Of a stretch of DNA of 64,000 nt, positions 26,201-34,571 are shown one piece after another. The position numbers and the translations under genes are program-made. This stretch comes from Minicystis rosea (GTDB taxonomy: Bacteria > Myxococcota_A > Polyangia > Polyangiales > Polyangiaceae): the NCBI GenBank assembly GCA_001931535.1, contig CP016211.1, positions 2,322,501-2,386,500 on the forward strand, given 5' to 3'. The notes beneath the pieces were generated by a model. That model had not been told where the DNA came from and did not search any database. It saw nothing but the letters and a program-made list of their open reading frames with translations. Position 1 is the first letter of the stretch. The number at the start of each line of letters is the position of its first letter.

Positions 26201-27720
26201 TGCGGCGTGTAGCCCAGATAGGGAATCGGAGCCAGGAGGTCACCCGAAGCGTGGGCCAGGACGTCGAGCAAGGTAAGGGGGCTCTTCCGGCTCGTGTACG
26301 CGATTTTCCAGTGGAAGCTCCCCGTCGAGGTCTTTTTGACCACTTCCCAAGGCCACGCGTCGGCCTGTGCTAGAGTGAATGACCAGAATCCGGCATCCTT
26401 CAGCGAGAGCGAGAGGTAGTCCTTGTCCCCGAGCGGGCTATCCAGAGTGAGCTTGCCCAGGTGCGTTCCACGCCCACTCTGGAACAGCGGCGTGCGTTGC
26501 GGCTTGTCCCTGTCGGCGCAGCCGGTCATCTCGATGCCTCTCCAGTGCAGGTAGAGCAATCGATTCGGCGTCTTCAAGCATTCGTCGCGTTCGTTTGCGG
26601 TGCTCAAGGTGTCGCATGCCGAGAGATCGATCCGCCCCTGGGTGGCGGCGCGAAGGAGCTTGTCTTTGATGGCCTGTGCATACGATGAGTCCCAGGTGCC
26701 CGGAGGCTCGGCCTGGGTGAGCAGGGCCAAAACGCCGGTCACGTACGGCGCGGCAAACGAGGTCCCGCTCGGCCAGGCCGCGCCGCCCATGGAATTCACG
26801 GTGTCGACGCGATCTCCGGGGGCGAGCAGATCGACGCAGCGACCATAGTTGCTACCGTCCAACATCTCGTCTTGCTCGGTCGACGCGCCGACCACGATCA
26901 CCCCAGGGACGGCATCGGAATTCGTCCGAGCGTCGCCACCGATGGCGCTGAAGACCGAATTGCAGCTCTGCGCGCCTGCGTTGGCTGCGGCGATGACGAC
27001 GGGAACACCCTCGCTCGTGATCGCCTGCACCCGCTGCTTGAAATCGGCCATGACCTGGGGCTTGTCGGGCCCATTGTAGTTGCTCTTCTCGCCCATGCTG
27101 ATGTTCACGACAGCGCTCTTGAAAGGACGGCTGTTGTCATTCTTGATGCTTCGAATGCTGCCGCGGACCCAATTCAGCGCTGATCGAATGCGATCGTAGG
27201 GAAGTCGGTATGTGTTGTTTTCATCGATGTATCCAGTCCGCACCATGACGATGGTGACCTTCGGCGCGACACCGATCTCCGTCCCGGCGAGGATGCCCAC
27301 GACCCCGGTTCCGTGGTCTTCGTAGTCCTGCGGAGTCTCCAATTTCACCTCGAGGTTGGCGTCGACGCCGAGCTGATGGAGCTTGACGCCGGAAAGGAGA
27401 GAGCTGACTGGGCTCACCCCGGAGTCGATGACATAGACGACGACGCCGTCTCCATCGCTGTCGCGATACGGACGAAACTTTTTGTCGAAGAGCTTGTCAC
27501 CGCTGCTCTCCCGCTGATCGATGCGATCGAGCGCCCACAAGGGCTTGCCCATCACCGATATTGCGCTCCTGTCCTGATGGGCGAGCTCCGGCAGCCTCTC
27601 CGCGAGCGCCGGCCCAGCCGTGCCGATGACGAGGGCCGATGACGTCAGCGCTTCGAGGCATCTCCGCCAACGAGGGACTCCTACGAATGGGGACCGTACG
27701 GGAGGGACTTGGGGGCTCAT
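23275..27720 (-). CDS. Secreted subtilisin-like protease with FG-GAP and C-type lectin-like repeats
   Basis: 1,481 residues; start chosen at an ATG preceded by AGAAGGAG, giving a signal peptide that ends AGPALA at residue 40. S8 peptidase domain ~90-370 has Asp99 (YVIDSG), His136 (DHGTG), Asn247 and Ser321 (SGTSFAAP). After a beta linker there are seven FG-GAP/VCBS repeats (GDFDGDGRADIL, GDFNGDGRTDLL, GDIDGDGASDVV and others) with DxDGDG calcium-binding loops, then ~450 residues of repeated C-type lectin-like modules (WVNFSDA, CAAVDGDGLRWTRDC, FACI). It is probably an exported calcium-dependent protease that adheres to surfaces or glycans. It diverges from the TonB-like gene and lies downstream of no obvious operon partner. 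Confidence 0.93.
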   Translation of the reverse strand: MSPQVPPVRSPFVGVPRWRRCLEALTSSALVIGTAGPALAERLPELAHQDRSAISVMGKPLWALDRIDQRESSGDKLFDKKFRPYRDSDGDGVVVYVIDSGVSPVSSLLSGVKLHQLGVDANLEVKLETPQDYEDHGTGVVGILAGTEIGVAPKVTIVMVRTGYIDENNTYRLPYDRIRSALNWVRGSIRSIKNDNSRPFKSAVVNISMGEKSNYNGPDKPQVMADFKQRVQAITSEGVPVVIAAANAGAQSCNSVFSAIGGDARTNSDAVPGVIVVGASTEQDEMLDGSNYGRCVDLLAPGDRVDTVNSMGGAAWPSGTSFAAPYVTGVLALLTQAEPPGTWDSSYAQAIKDKLLRAATQGRIDLSACDTLSTANERDECLKTPNRLLYLHWRGIEMTGCADRDKPQRTPLFQSGRGTHLGKLTLDSPLGDKDYLSLSLKDAGFWSFTLAQADAWPWEVVKKTSTGSFHWKIAYTSRKSPLTLLDVLAHASGDLLAPIPYLGYTPQQTVPCLPYTLRYEYEIDPTPAPSHKNKDELKRATTPYPPVQLVDVPAPAFCSRPRAVDADCLSDHPNHVFVGDFDGDGRADILSANTNFDVFFSRGDGTFSLGSSAPPGLSEPTASACLSEAPNRVLTGDFNGDGRTDLLLVPEPRRDLIVVDPELTLLLSQGDGSFFRLSGGTTVDAPIAEAPPGDDGGGAMPAPEPPESPAQPAPVFAPPSDFVSASAPAPSAAGGDPATVSTVQVPPPGPPPLVSDVAGHVVVGDIDGDGASDVVSVMEGTSVLTTLRSNRNGTFTRAVWESQTRLWPQDHLLAGDFNGDGLTDLLIVDASTTRTLLSNGDGSFQLVEAPRAFGGAPCAGTSAVPRLGDFNGDGRTDFLVIGESLTVYLAAGDGTFVPNVAPPSGPSGTDVCSGLVASGDRIFVGDVDGDGYADLVAAGSPIEVWIGDRNGTLTWFPETALSWPAACPDGCVEASPNHTLAADLEGNGGLDLFTVRDGRVRAVLFDPRSEPAARVAWKNGAPPAASGDAHCGVLDVMGKVDGVSCEAEARPFMCWNAAGSFYVTRAWGRWSEGFAACARESEGHYTFSVPLTLDEAAAAPLIGRVGAIEAWVNFSDAIAPGTWQPDLDHTSYDGEAWWPWAAGQPAYGAGGHCAAVDGDGLRWTRDCAEMRPFACITPSGAWHISPFIGSFDQGDLACALDGGGYVVFSAPANTAEQSELADAMRVAEVNDVWVNLTDARATGHWQAEPSRSWVEFSWAMLVSSWAWAPGAAHVPGRDCAVQEQDGTWKPSACSDDLPHACEDDHGNWAVKARSAGNPGDPCAELEGAYHFSVPANAVENLALARAHAASGYKNDPILLDYAFLDPSPYDTALPGQWSAMWCSRTTSLPRGQGLAAVLMSGSCRIPAATGGNVHPFACSDGGSRWYLTRGAGTWDQGESFCRAETHGAYGFDAPVLTDQLKRFDRIRRAAGEDYVWFNMRY

Positions 27721-27902
27721 CCGCGCTTCTCCTTCTGCCGGCGCGCCACCGCGCGGCGAGGGCATCGTGAGCGCGTCCGGGGCGGGCTCCCACCGATGGA
27801 TGTTGGCTCGGGACCCTAATAAGTTTGGGTCGTCCGTCGACGAGGCCCGTGCCTCGATGGAGTTGGCGCGCTGCTCGTGATACGCGGCGAGGAGCACCCT
27901 CG

Positions 27903-28490
27903 ATGCATCCGCCTCGCGCCATCCTGTCCGGGCTCGCCGTCTCGCTCGCCGCGTGCGCGGCCTCGCCTTCGGCGCCCGTGGTCGTTGGCGTCCCCGCGCC
28001 CGCCGTCCAGGCCGAGGCGCCCGCTCCGATCGCCGCGCCGCCTGCGGCCTCCAGCGCGCCTCCGCCGCGTGCTCCCGCCGCGATCGCGCCGCCGCGCGCG
28101 CCCAACACCAGCGCGCCGCCCCTTCGCGACGTCCGCTCCGACGACGCGAGCGGCGACGACGTGTTCATGGTCGTGGGCGACGTCGCCAAGCCTCCCAGCA
28201 AGCCCCTCGCGCCCTCTCCTCCGCGCCCCCGCCCCAAGACGACCGACTGGAAATGCACCTTCCCGAAGGAAGCTGTGAAGGCCGCCGTCGAATCCACGAG
28301 CGTGCCCGTGAAGATCACCGTCGGCGCGCAGGGCACCGTCGAGGGAGCCGTCGCGCTCGTCGATCGAGGCTACGGCTTCGCCGAGGAGGCCGTCGCGTGC
28401 GCCAAGCGCCAGCTCTTCTTCCCCGTCGTCGATGCGAATGGCAGGCCGGTGCCGAGCACGTTCGTCATGACCATTCGCTTCGTGCAATGA
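27903..28490 (+). CDS. Lipoprotein with TonB-type C-terminal domain
   Basis: 195 residues from an ATG preceded by GAGGAG. The signal peptide has a lipobox-like LAAC. Next is a ~90-residue Pro/Ala linker of the TonB type, then a C-terminal domain resembling TonB_C (VPVKITVGAQGTVEGAVAL, GFAEEAVACAKRQLFFPVV, VMTIRFVQ). TonB normally has an N-terminal membrane helix, whereas here the anchor seems to be a lipid, so it may be a periplasmic TonB-like protein rather than the energy transducer. No ExbB/ExbD is adjacent. Confidence 0.8.
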   Translation: MHPPRAILSGLAVSLAACAASPSAPVVVGVPAPAVQAEAPAPIAAPPAASSAPPPRAPAAIAPPRAPNTSAPPLRDVRSDDASGDDVFMVVGDVAKPPSKPLAPSPPRPRPKTTDWKCTFPKEAVKAAVESTSVPVKITVGAQGTVEGAVALVDRGYGFAEEAVACAKRQLFFPVVDANGRPVPSTFVMTIRFVQ

Positions 28491-28937
28491 ACGGACATCG
28501 TCGGCCTCCAGGCTGACGGCAAGCCAGCCGGGGAGCGTTGCCGCTGGCCGACGGGGGCACACGCGCCTGACATCGCGCAGGGCTCCGCCTCGTCCCACGC
28601 TCGCGAGGCGCCTACCAGGAGGCCGGCCAGTGGCCGGCCAGTGGCCGGCCACTGGCCGCCCCGTCCTGGCCACGCATCGTGCTGACCTTCTCCGAGCCAC
28701 GCGCTCGTGATGCACGCAATCGTCCTGTGGTCCCAAACTTGCTCGAGGAGGTTGGTGGCTGAATCGTCCTTGGGTCGCAGGGGCGTTCGCAACCCGTGTG
28801 TGTTGCGCGTCGGACCGCTCATTACGACCACGGGATTCCGAGCGAGGTGCTCGTGGGGGGCGCCCCCAGCGGGATACTTCGAGTCTGTCGTGTGATGTCA
28901 GATTCATAAATACCAAGCCGCAACCGCGAGGAAGGTT
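28491..28937. other. Intergenic region with palindromic GGCCGGCCAGT repeats
   Basis: 447 nt without a convincing gene. It holds a short direct/inverted repeat cluster near 28621-28657. The last ~80 nt before the nuclease gene are unusually AT-rich for this genome (around TTCATAAATACC) and probably carry its promoter. Confidence 0.45.
28636..28657. repeat. 22-bp perfect palindrome within 11-bp direct repeats
   Basis: The unit GGCCGGCCAGT occurs twice from 28621, then once as GGCCGGCCACT. The overlap makes a perfect palindrome whose half is GGCCAGTGGCC. It could be a protein-binding site or a cruciform/terminator element 146 nt after the TonB-like gene. No T-tract is present. Confidence 0.6.
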
Positions 28938-28952
28938 GGACACTGGGTGTCC
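28938..28952. promoter_or_regulatory. Operator-like inverted repeat upstream of the nuclease gene
   Basis: GGACAC-TGG-GTGTCC, a perfect 6-bp dyad with 3-bp centre, ends 14 nt before the ATG of the nuclease gene. Its position between a likely promoter and the start codon fits a repressor site. No regulator gene is adjacent. Confidence 0.35.
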
Positions 28953-28966
28953 GGCCTGGGAGCAGC

Positions 28967-30064
28967 ATGCCGACAATTCTGTTTTGGAACGTGCGACATC
29001 TCTCCAACGGATCCGACGCAGAGCGGGCAGAGGCCATCACTCGCGTCAGCAAATCCGTCGATGCCGACCTGAGTCTTTTTTGCGAGCTCATACACAACTG
29101 TCCTTTTCCCCAAGCGCAGTCCATCAACTACAGAGCCGGGACTGCGCAGCAGCTTTGTTACGGGGCGCTCAACGCAGCGAGCAAGACTGTCCAGCTTGCC
29201 TCCTACACTCCGGCGGCGTCCAACGACTACAAGGAGTTGCGGTTGAAGGGCGGGAATGCCTTCGAGCAACTCGTGGACCGCGGCGTCGGGTACATCAAGC
29301 TCGAAGGTGTCATTCACGTCTATCTCTTCCACGCACCGGCCCGCAACAGCAGCGCGAAGAAGGCGTTGCTCTTCCTGATCTACGCGATCTTCGCGAGGCA
29401 CGGCGGGGACTGCGGAGAGCCATGGGTCCTCCTCGGTGACATGAACATCGAGCCGGATGCGCTCGCCAAGGCATGCATCCATCTCCACCTCGATCGCTTC
29501 ATCTGCAGACCGGATCTTCCGACGTTTGCAAACAAGATATACGACTACGCCATCTCCAACATCGACGGCCTCACGTGCAGGACGCTGCGTACGTCGAGGC
29601 GGTTCCATGGGTCAGATCACCTTCCCATCGTCGTGGAGGTCGGTTGGGGAGCGCTCGCTGCTGCGGGAGCGGGAGGCGGAGCAGCGCCGGCGGCAGCGGC
29701 AGCGGGAGCGGCGCCAGCGGCAGCGGGCGCGGGCGCGGGAGCGGGAGCGGCGCCGGCGGCGGCGGCAGCGTCGTCGTCAGCAGCGGCAAAGAAGACGCCG
29801 GCAGCGTGGGGTGGAGCGGCGGCGGCGGCGTCGTCAGCCGCGGCAAAGAAGACGCCGGCAGCGTGGGGTGGAGCGGCGCCAGCAGCGGGAGCGGGGGGCG
29901 GAGCGGCGCCGGCAGCAGGAGCGGGGGGCGGAGCGGCGCCGGCGGCAGCGGGAGCGGGGGGCGGAGCGGCGCCGGCGGCAGCGGGAGCGGGGGGCGGAGC
30001 GGCGCCGGCGGCGGCAGCGTCGTCGTCAGCAGCGGCAAAGAAGACGCCAGCAAGGCGCAGATAG
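28967..30064 (+). CDS. DNase I-fold (EEP) nuclease with histone-like Ala/Gly/Lys tail
   Basis: 365 residues. Residues 1-~225 follow the endonuclease/exonuclease/phosphatase fold: Asn8 (FWNVR), Glu40 (FCELI), His122 (YLFHAPA), Asp158-x-Asn160 (LLGDMNIEPD), Asp193/Asn198 region, and Asp217-His218 (SDHLPIVVEV). All expected metal and catalytic positions are present. Residues ~229-365 are almost only Ala, Gly and Pro with three AAAKKTPA motifs, the last ending KKTPARRR, like bacterial histone H1-type tails. There is no signal peptide. The core uses less GC-biased codons than its neighbours while the tail is extremely GC-rich, suggesting separate origins. It may be a nucleic-acid-cleaving toxin or effector whose tail binds DNA. 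No immunity gene is evident. Confidence 0.82.
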   Translation: MPTILFWNVRHLSNGSDAERAEAITRVSKSVDADLSLFCELIHNCPFPQAQSINYRAGTAQQLCYGALNAASKTVQLASYTPAASNDYKELRLKGGNAFEQLVDRGVGYIKLEGVIHVYLFHAPARNSSAKKALLFLIYAIFARHGGDCGEPWVLLGDMNIEPDALAKACIHLHLDRFICRPDLPTFANKIYDYAISNIDGLTCRTLRTSRRFHGSDHLPIVVEVGWGALAAAGAGGGAAPAAAAAGAAPAAAGAGAGAGAAPAAAAASSSAAAKKTPAAWGGAAAAASSAAAKKTPAAWGGAAPAAGAGGGAAPAAGAGGGAAPAAAGAGGGAAPAAAGAGGGAAPAAAASSSAAAKKTPARRR

Positions 30065-30405
30065 CGACAGCGAAGGGGCCGAGCTTGCCGCGGATCCATT
30101 GCAAGCGCCCAAGTTGGCTCGCCGACGCGACGATAGGACGTTTCAGGCTGGTAGCGTTATCGCGGCCGACGGGATCGCGGGGCACGGCCGCAGCGTGACA
30201 TCCGGCCGACGGTCGACATGGCGCGTACATTCGGGGTTCGTGTCACGCCCGGCAACGTAGCGCCGCACGAAGGTCGCGCGCGCTGCCCGCCCACGGCCAT
30301 CGACCCATCAGCGCACCGAGCACCGTGGATCAGGGGCAGGGCGAGCTCGCGCTCGATCCACCGTCTGGTGCCAGCCACTGTCCGCCGCGACCGAGAGTCG
30401 AAGCG
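30065..30405. other. Convergent intergenic region, nothing recognised
   Basis: 341 nt between the stops of two convergent genes. No hairpin with a clear stem or any repeat was recognised, and no plausible gene is present. Confidence 0.4.
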
Positions 30406-32148
30406 TCAGTTGTCCGGGCTGCCCTTCATCCGGCTGGGGGCAGGATCGGGATCGTCGATCCACCCCCCCACGCCGTTGTAGAGCCTCGAGAGGAACGCAA
30501 TCATGTTGTCTCGACGGAAGGGCAGAAAGACGTCGGTGAGCGCGGGCGAGACGGCCCAAGCGCACTGACAGGTCGTGGGGTTCGCGGTGCAGGCAACGTC
30601 GCAGGTGACGCCGTTCGCGAGCGGCACGAGGATCTGTTCGGACGTCTGTGTGAACGCGTTGAGCGGGATCAGGCCGAACGCGGCGTCCGGCCACGTGAGG
30701 CCATCACCAAGACCGTTGGCGTTGGGAGATCCGCCGAAGATCCCGGCCGTCGACGTAGCGAGCTCGTGGCAGCCCGCGCATGCCTGGCTCTGGGCCCGGC
30801 GCACGATCTCGGTGGGCGTCAGATCGCTTCCGATCCGCGTGAGCTCCGCCTGGATCGATCCGGCGAACGAGCTCGCCGGATCGAAGATGGGATTGTAGTT
30901 GCTGTCGTCGAGAACCTGCGCCCCCAAGTTCGGCGAAGACGTGCTCTGCGCGCCGTTGAACGCCGGATCCAAACCATTCATGTTGAGGAGGTTCAGGTCG
31001 CGGATGGCGAGCGCCGACACCTGGCTGATGAACCCGAAGGGGGTGTAGGGGTTGCGGAACGCCAGCGCCGCGGGGCTCGTGTTGTTGGGGTCGAACAGGC
31101 GGGCGTCCGGGTTGAGCTTCGGCGGCACCATCAGGACGCGCGGACCGCAGGGCTGGTGAGCCTTCGAGCAGTCCCGAGCTACGTTGTACTCGCGGAGCTG
31201 CCACGCCTGCGTGCTGACGTTGAACATGAACTGGTTGGTGCGGATCTGCCCGCTGAGCTGCACACCCGTGAATCGATCCACTGCGCCCGTGAAGTTGTCG
31301 AAGGTGATGGCCGGCCCGAAGCCGGGCAATCCCTTGAAGAAGAAGCGATCCAGCTCTGCGGCTCGCTGGGCGAAATCGTCGATCTTGCTCAGCCCGGCCC
31401 AGAACTCGACCACCGGGGCGCAGCCCGCGAGGCCCTTGTACGGCGTCGGGTTGCGGAGAACCGCCTCGAAGATGATCAGATTGCGGTCGAGCACGTCTTG
31501 ATTGCCAGCGGTTTCGACGGGCGTGGCTCCGACGCCCTTGCCGAAGACGATACGATATTGACCGCACGTTTGCCCGTTGGCCGGAGCGAGATCGAAACGG
31601 TTGACGATGGCAATGGGCGAATACGGATCGCAGTTCTCGCCGCTGCAGAACGGGTTGTGCGCGGCGAGGTCGGCGAGCACGCCTTCCTGACGCGGACACT
31701 CGAGGGGAGCACCGTTCAGCGTCGGGTTGCCCTGCGCGTCTTTTTCGTCGTCGCAGTGCTGCCCATCGGCCACGAAGCCGCCGGCCTTCGTGTTGTTGGT
31801 GTCGAACAACCGCTGATAGAGCTGGGCGGCGCCGAAGGAGGCGCCGAGGCCGGAGGTGACGGCGATGCGGCCGAGCACCCGCTCCACCGTGAAGCGCTCC
31901 GGCCCACCGGCGGACTTCGCCCCGAGCGTCGGAAGATCCGTCACCGTCAATGAGCGGCTGATGTCGATGCTCGGCGGGCTCCACAAGGCCTGCTGTGCAA
32001 CCGCGGTATCCGCGGCGAGGTTGCCCCTCGCCGACTCGTCGGACACCGCGCCACGGCAGCCCAGCCCGAGCACCAGCGGGAGAATGAAGATGGGTGTGGC
32101 GATATGCGAAGACGAGAACCGAAGGACGAGGCCATTGCTAGATCTCAA
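30406..32148 (-). CDS. Cytochrome c-like surface lipoprotein
   Basis: 580 residues if translation starts at the TTG at 32148, chosen because GTGGAGG lies five bases before it. An ATG seven codons upstream is possible but has no ribosome site. The signal peptide carries a lipobox LGLGC. Most of the protein is a large beta/alpha domain with FDTNNTKAGGF, VNRFDLAPANG and FEAVLRNP segments. A single haem-binding CAGCH lies near residue ~470 (SQACAGCHELATS), and a Cys-rich end region follows. Similar proteins are common in Myxococcota and are annotated as hypothetical cytochromes. Confidence 0.85.
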   Translation of the reverse strand: MRSSNGLVLRFSSSHIATPIFILPLVLGLGCRGAVSDESARGNLAADTAVAQQALWSPPSIDISRSLTVTDLPTLGAKSAGGPERFTVERVLGRIAVTSGLGASFGAAQLYQRLFDTNNTKAGGFVADGQHCDDEKDAQGNPTLNGAPLECPRQEGVLADLAAHNPFCSGENCDPYSPIAIVNRFDLAPANGQTCGQYRIVFGKGVGATPVETAGNQDVLDRNLIIFEAVLRNPTPYKGLAGCAPVVEFWAGLSKIDDFAQRAAELDRFFFKGLPGFGPAITFDNFTGAVDRFTGVQLSGQIRTNQFMFNVSTQAWQLREYNVARDCSKAHQPCGPRVLMVPPKLNPDARLFDPNNTSPAALAFRNPYTPFGFISQVSALAIRDLNLLNMNGLDPAFNGAQSTSSPNLGAQVLDDSNYNPIFDPASSFAGSIQAELTRIGSDLTPTEIVRRAQSQACAGCHELATSTAGIFGGSPNANGLGDGLTWPDAAFGLIPLNAFTQTSEQILVPLANGVTCDVACTANPTTCQCAWAVSPALTDVFLPFRRDNMIAFLSRLYNGVGGWIDDPDPAPSRMKGSPDN

Positions 32149-32504
32149 GTGAACCTCCACATCAGTCATGCGGCATTCTCGCGGGACGCTCCCAGACGAA
32201 ATGTTCAGCGATGATTACGCCTGGGATACCGAAGCAGCGTTACTCCTGTTGCCCTCATCGAGTGGCCTACGTCAGACGAGCCGAAGCTCGTCGGGCGACG
32301 TGTCGTCAAGCCGTCGATGCAGGAACGAACGCACGACCCCCTGCCGGCCCTGCCAACGGCGAAGTCATGGACCGCGTCAGCGGGGGAGTCAAACACGGTC
32401 TCCCGGACGAGAGTAGGCAATCTCCAGCCGCGCTGGGCACCTTTTCCCGGCGAGGGCATCACTGATTCTGCCGTTGCAGCCACGAGCCATAGCAGGTCGA
32501 AATG

Positions 32505-32638
32505 CCGTCGTCTGCGACGCCACGATACGGAAAAGAGCTCCTTCGGTCGCACCGTGCGGCGCAGATTGGGTGGTTCCGGGGCGCCGGGAGAGATGGTGTT
32601 CCTCCTCTCGCACCAACGTTGGACGCGGCCTGTGCGGA
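32505..32638. repeat. Dispersed ~135-bp repeat, copy 1
   Basis: From GTCGTCTGCGACGCCACGAT to GGACGCGGCCTGTGCGG. By eye it matches copy 2 (32920-33056) at roughly 85 percent, including an uninterrupted 27-bp core (GGGGCGCCGGGAGAGATGGT onward). On the minus strand both copies read RRNTISPGAPEPP, but without start context. Confidence 0.75.
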
Positions 32639-32919
32639 TATCGAACATACGGCGGCTCCACGCCGCCTTCGCGCTCCCCCGGCGTCGATGCGCGCTCCGC
32701 AAGGACCCTCGCCGGAGCACTGCTTTCGTGACGGCGGTCTTCGTGGATCCCGAATGGCCTGGGACGTCTCGTGACGTCTCACGAGGACTGGCGGTCGAGC
32801 GCGGCGCGCTGCCGTCCTTCACGCGCGGTCGTGAGCAAACGAGCTAGGGACGTCTGCCCATATCGGCGCCAACCGTCGCGGACGCAAGCAGAACAGGCTC
32901 GTTGGGAAGGGGCGAGGTG

Positions 32920-33056
32920 CTGTCGTCTGCGACGCCACGATGCAGGAAAGAGCGCTCCTTCGTTCGCACCGTGCAGCGCAGATCGGGTGGCTCCGGGGCG
33001 CCGGGAGAGATGGTGTTCCTCCTCTTGTACCAATCTTGGACAAGGCCTCTATGCGG
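32920..33056. repeat. Dispersed ~135-bp repeat, copy 2
   Basis: Direct repeat of copy 1, same orientation, 415 bp further on. Differences are single substitutions and a few short indels. Neither terminal inverted repeats nor flanking duplications were seen. Confidence 0.75.
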
Positions 33057-33809
33057 GTGTGTCGGTCTGCGCAGGTGCCGGAAAAAGGACCGCTTCACCC
33101 GCGAGACGCGAGGGCTCCGCGAGGCCACGTCGAGAAGGCGCCGTCGGCGCTTCGGCGTCTGGGCCGCAGCCTCGAGGGCGGGCGTCCGGAGACGACGCGC
33201 AGTGGTCTCTTTGAATGGTCTGAGCGATTGCCACTCGCACAGCCGGTGTTGGGTTTGGAGAAAGGCGACCGCAACGTCGTGTTCCGCCTACGCGGGTTGC
33301 GCTTCACTTTGCTTCCGTTCTCCGAAGGCGCCCGACGGGGGGCTCACGCCTCTAGAGCGGCTTTCGTTCGGGCCCGGTACGGCTGTTCCCGAAATTTGGC
33401 GCGATTCCCCGCTGCTTTCTGCGCGACGCCTACGGAGCCAGATCAGGGAGCACTCTGGTGACCACCTTACGGAATACCGATGCTCGTGACGTCGGGCTCG
33501 CGTCTGGACATCGCTCTTGCGCTGCCAAGGTCACACAAATGGGGTGTGTGGCGGATGTTCCCTTGCCAGGGCGATACTCCAGGCTAGTCTCCCGTTGCTC
33601 CGTCGCTTCGTGGCTCCGCAAGAGCGCGATAGCGTCGACGTGAGGCTCGCGTGGTTTCAGCCGGCGTTCTCGCCGCGAGAGCCGAGGTGCTCGCCGAGGG
33701 CAACTCGCTCGCTGCGCCGAACGGGCAAACGCCACCTCGCGTCGACGAAGGCGGAGCGGTCGTGTCGAATTGCAGTGAGCGAAATGTTCCGAACGTGAAG
33801 GAGGCAGTC

Positions 33810-34547
33810 ATGAAGACGAGCAAGGTGACCAAGCAGATCGTGGGCCTTTCGATGGTGGGTCTCGTGGCCATGAGCGCGTGCAATACACAGACGCCGCCGC
33901 CGAGCGACGAGGGGACGGACGGAACGACGGCGACCGTCGGTCTGGCGCTGAGCGGCGCCAACTTCGCGTACAACTCGGTGAAGATCCATGCGTATCGCTC
34001 GCCGCCCGCCGACCCCAAGTACCCCTGCACCAGCGATATCACCGTGTGCTTCGACTTCGATGCCGAGGGGCACCCGATCAACCCGTATACCTACGACAAC
34101 GGCTTCGAGAGTCTTTGTCCCACCGAGGACCTCAGCTCCGACGGCTACACGGGCACCTGGACGTTCACCTACGAGATTCACACCCAGCCACAGTGCTACG
34201 GTCCCGTACTCAACGACGGAAACCACAACTTCACCTGCTACGACATTGATGACATCTTCACGCAGAATTATCCGAACGCGACCGTCGGCGAGGTGCTTTA
34301 CCCGGGCTACAACAAGAACACGATCGTCTGCACGTCGGTCGACGCCCAGAAGACGTTCGACTTCAACTCGTGCGAGCAGCTCTCGCCTGCGCCGTATCTT
34401 CTCCTCGACTGCGGTTGTAGCCTGAAGAACCCCTACTATCCCGCGCTCGGGTGCGTTTGCCCGCAGTTCGACAGCACGCCCGATCTCCCCGAGCACTGCG
34501 TGTTCGACAACAAGTGCAACATTGATTGCCAGGCATACAACCCCTGA
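33810..34547 (+). CDS. Secreted Cys-rich lipoprotein, unknown function
   Basis: 245 residues; ATG preceded by AAGGAGGCAGTC, a strong ribosome site. The signal peptide ends in the lipobox MSAC. The mature chain is Tyr/Asn/Cys-rich and beta-like (FAYNSVKIHAYRSPP, CYDIDDIFTQNYP) with about 15 Cys that probably form disulphides (DCGCSLKNPYYPALGCVC). It is acidic and clearly less GC-rich in codon use than the cytoplasmic genes here. No family was recognised. Confidence 0.85.
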   Translation: MKTSKVTKQIVGLSMVGLVAMSACNTQTPPPSDEGTDGTTATVGLALSGANFAYNSVKIHAYRSPPADPKYPCTSDITVCFDFDAEGHPINPYTYDNGFESLCPTEDLSSDGYTGTWTFTYEIHTQPQCYGPVLNDGNHNFTCYDIDDIFTQNYPNATVGEVLYPGYNKNTIVCTSVDAQKTFDFNSCEQLSPAPYLLLDCGCSLKNPYYPALGCVCPQFDSTPDLPEHCVFDNKCNIDCQAYNP

Positions 34548-34571
34548 CCAGCGTCGTGGATCGACGACTGG
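34548..34571 (+). terminator. Hairpin directly after the lipoprotein stop
   Basis: CCAGCGTCG and CGACGACTGG pair with one bulged base around a 5-nt loop, starting at the base after the TGA. A short T-pair follows (GGTTGG). It is a plausible terminator for the lipoprotein gene. Confidence 0.45.

Larger units (their letters stand above)
32149..33809. other. Gene-poor region with duplicated element
   Basis: About 1.66 kb without a credible gene. Open frames on both strands are short, overlapping and compositionally odd. The notable content is a ~135-bp sequence present twice (32505-32638 and 32920-33056). The stretch also has a lower GC level and mixed codon statistics, as expected of decayed or recombined DNA. 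A good ribosome site appears only at its right end for the next gene. Confidence 0.5.

Noticed and set aside
23383..26373. 996-codon plus-strand frame over the subtilase gene
   Set aside because: Mirror of the FG-GAP coding strand, with no start context or family motif.
29457..30260. Other plus-strand frames over the Ala/Gly tail of the nuclease
   Set aside because: Low-complexity DNA stays open in several frames; only the nuclease frame has a recognised fold upstream.
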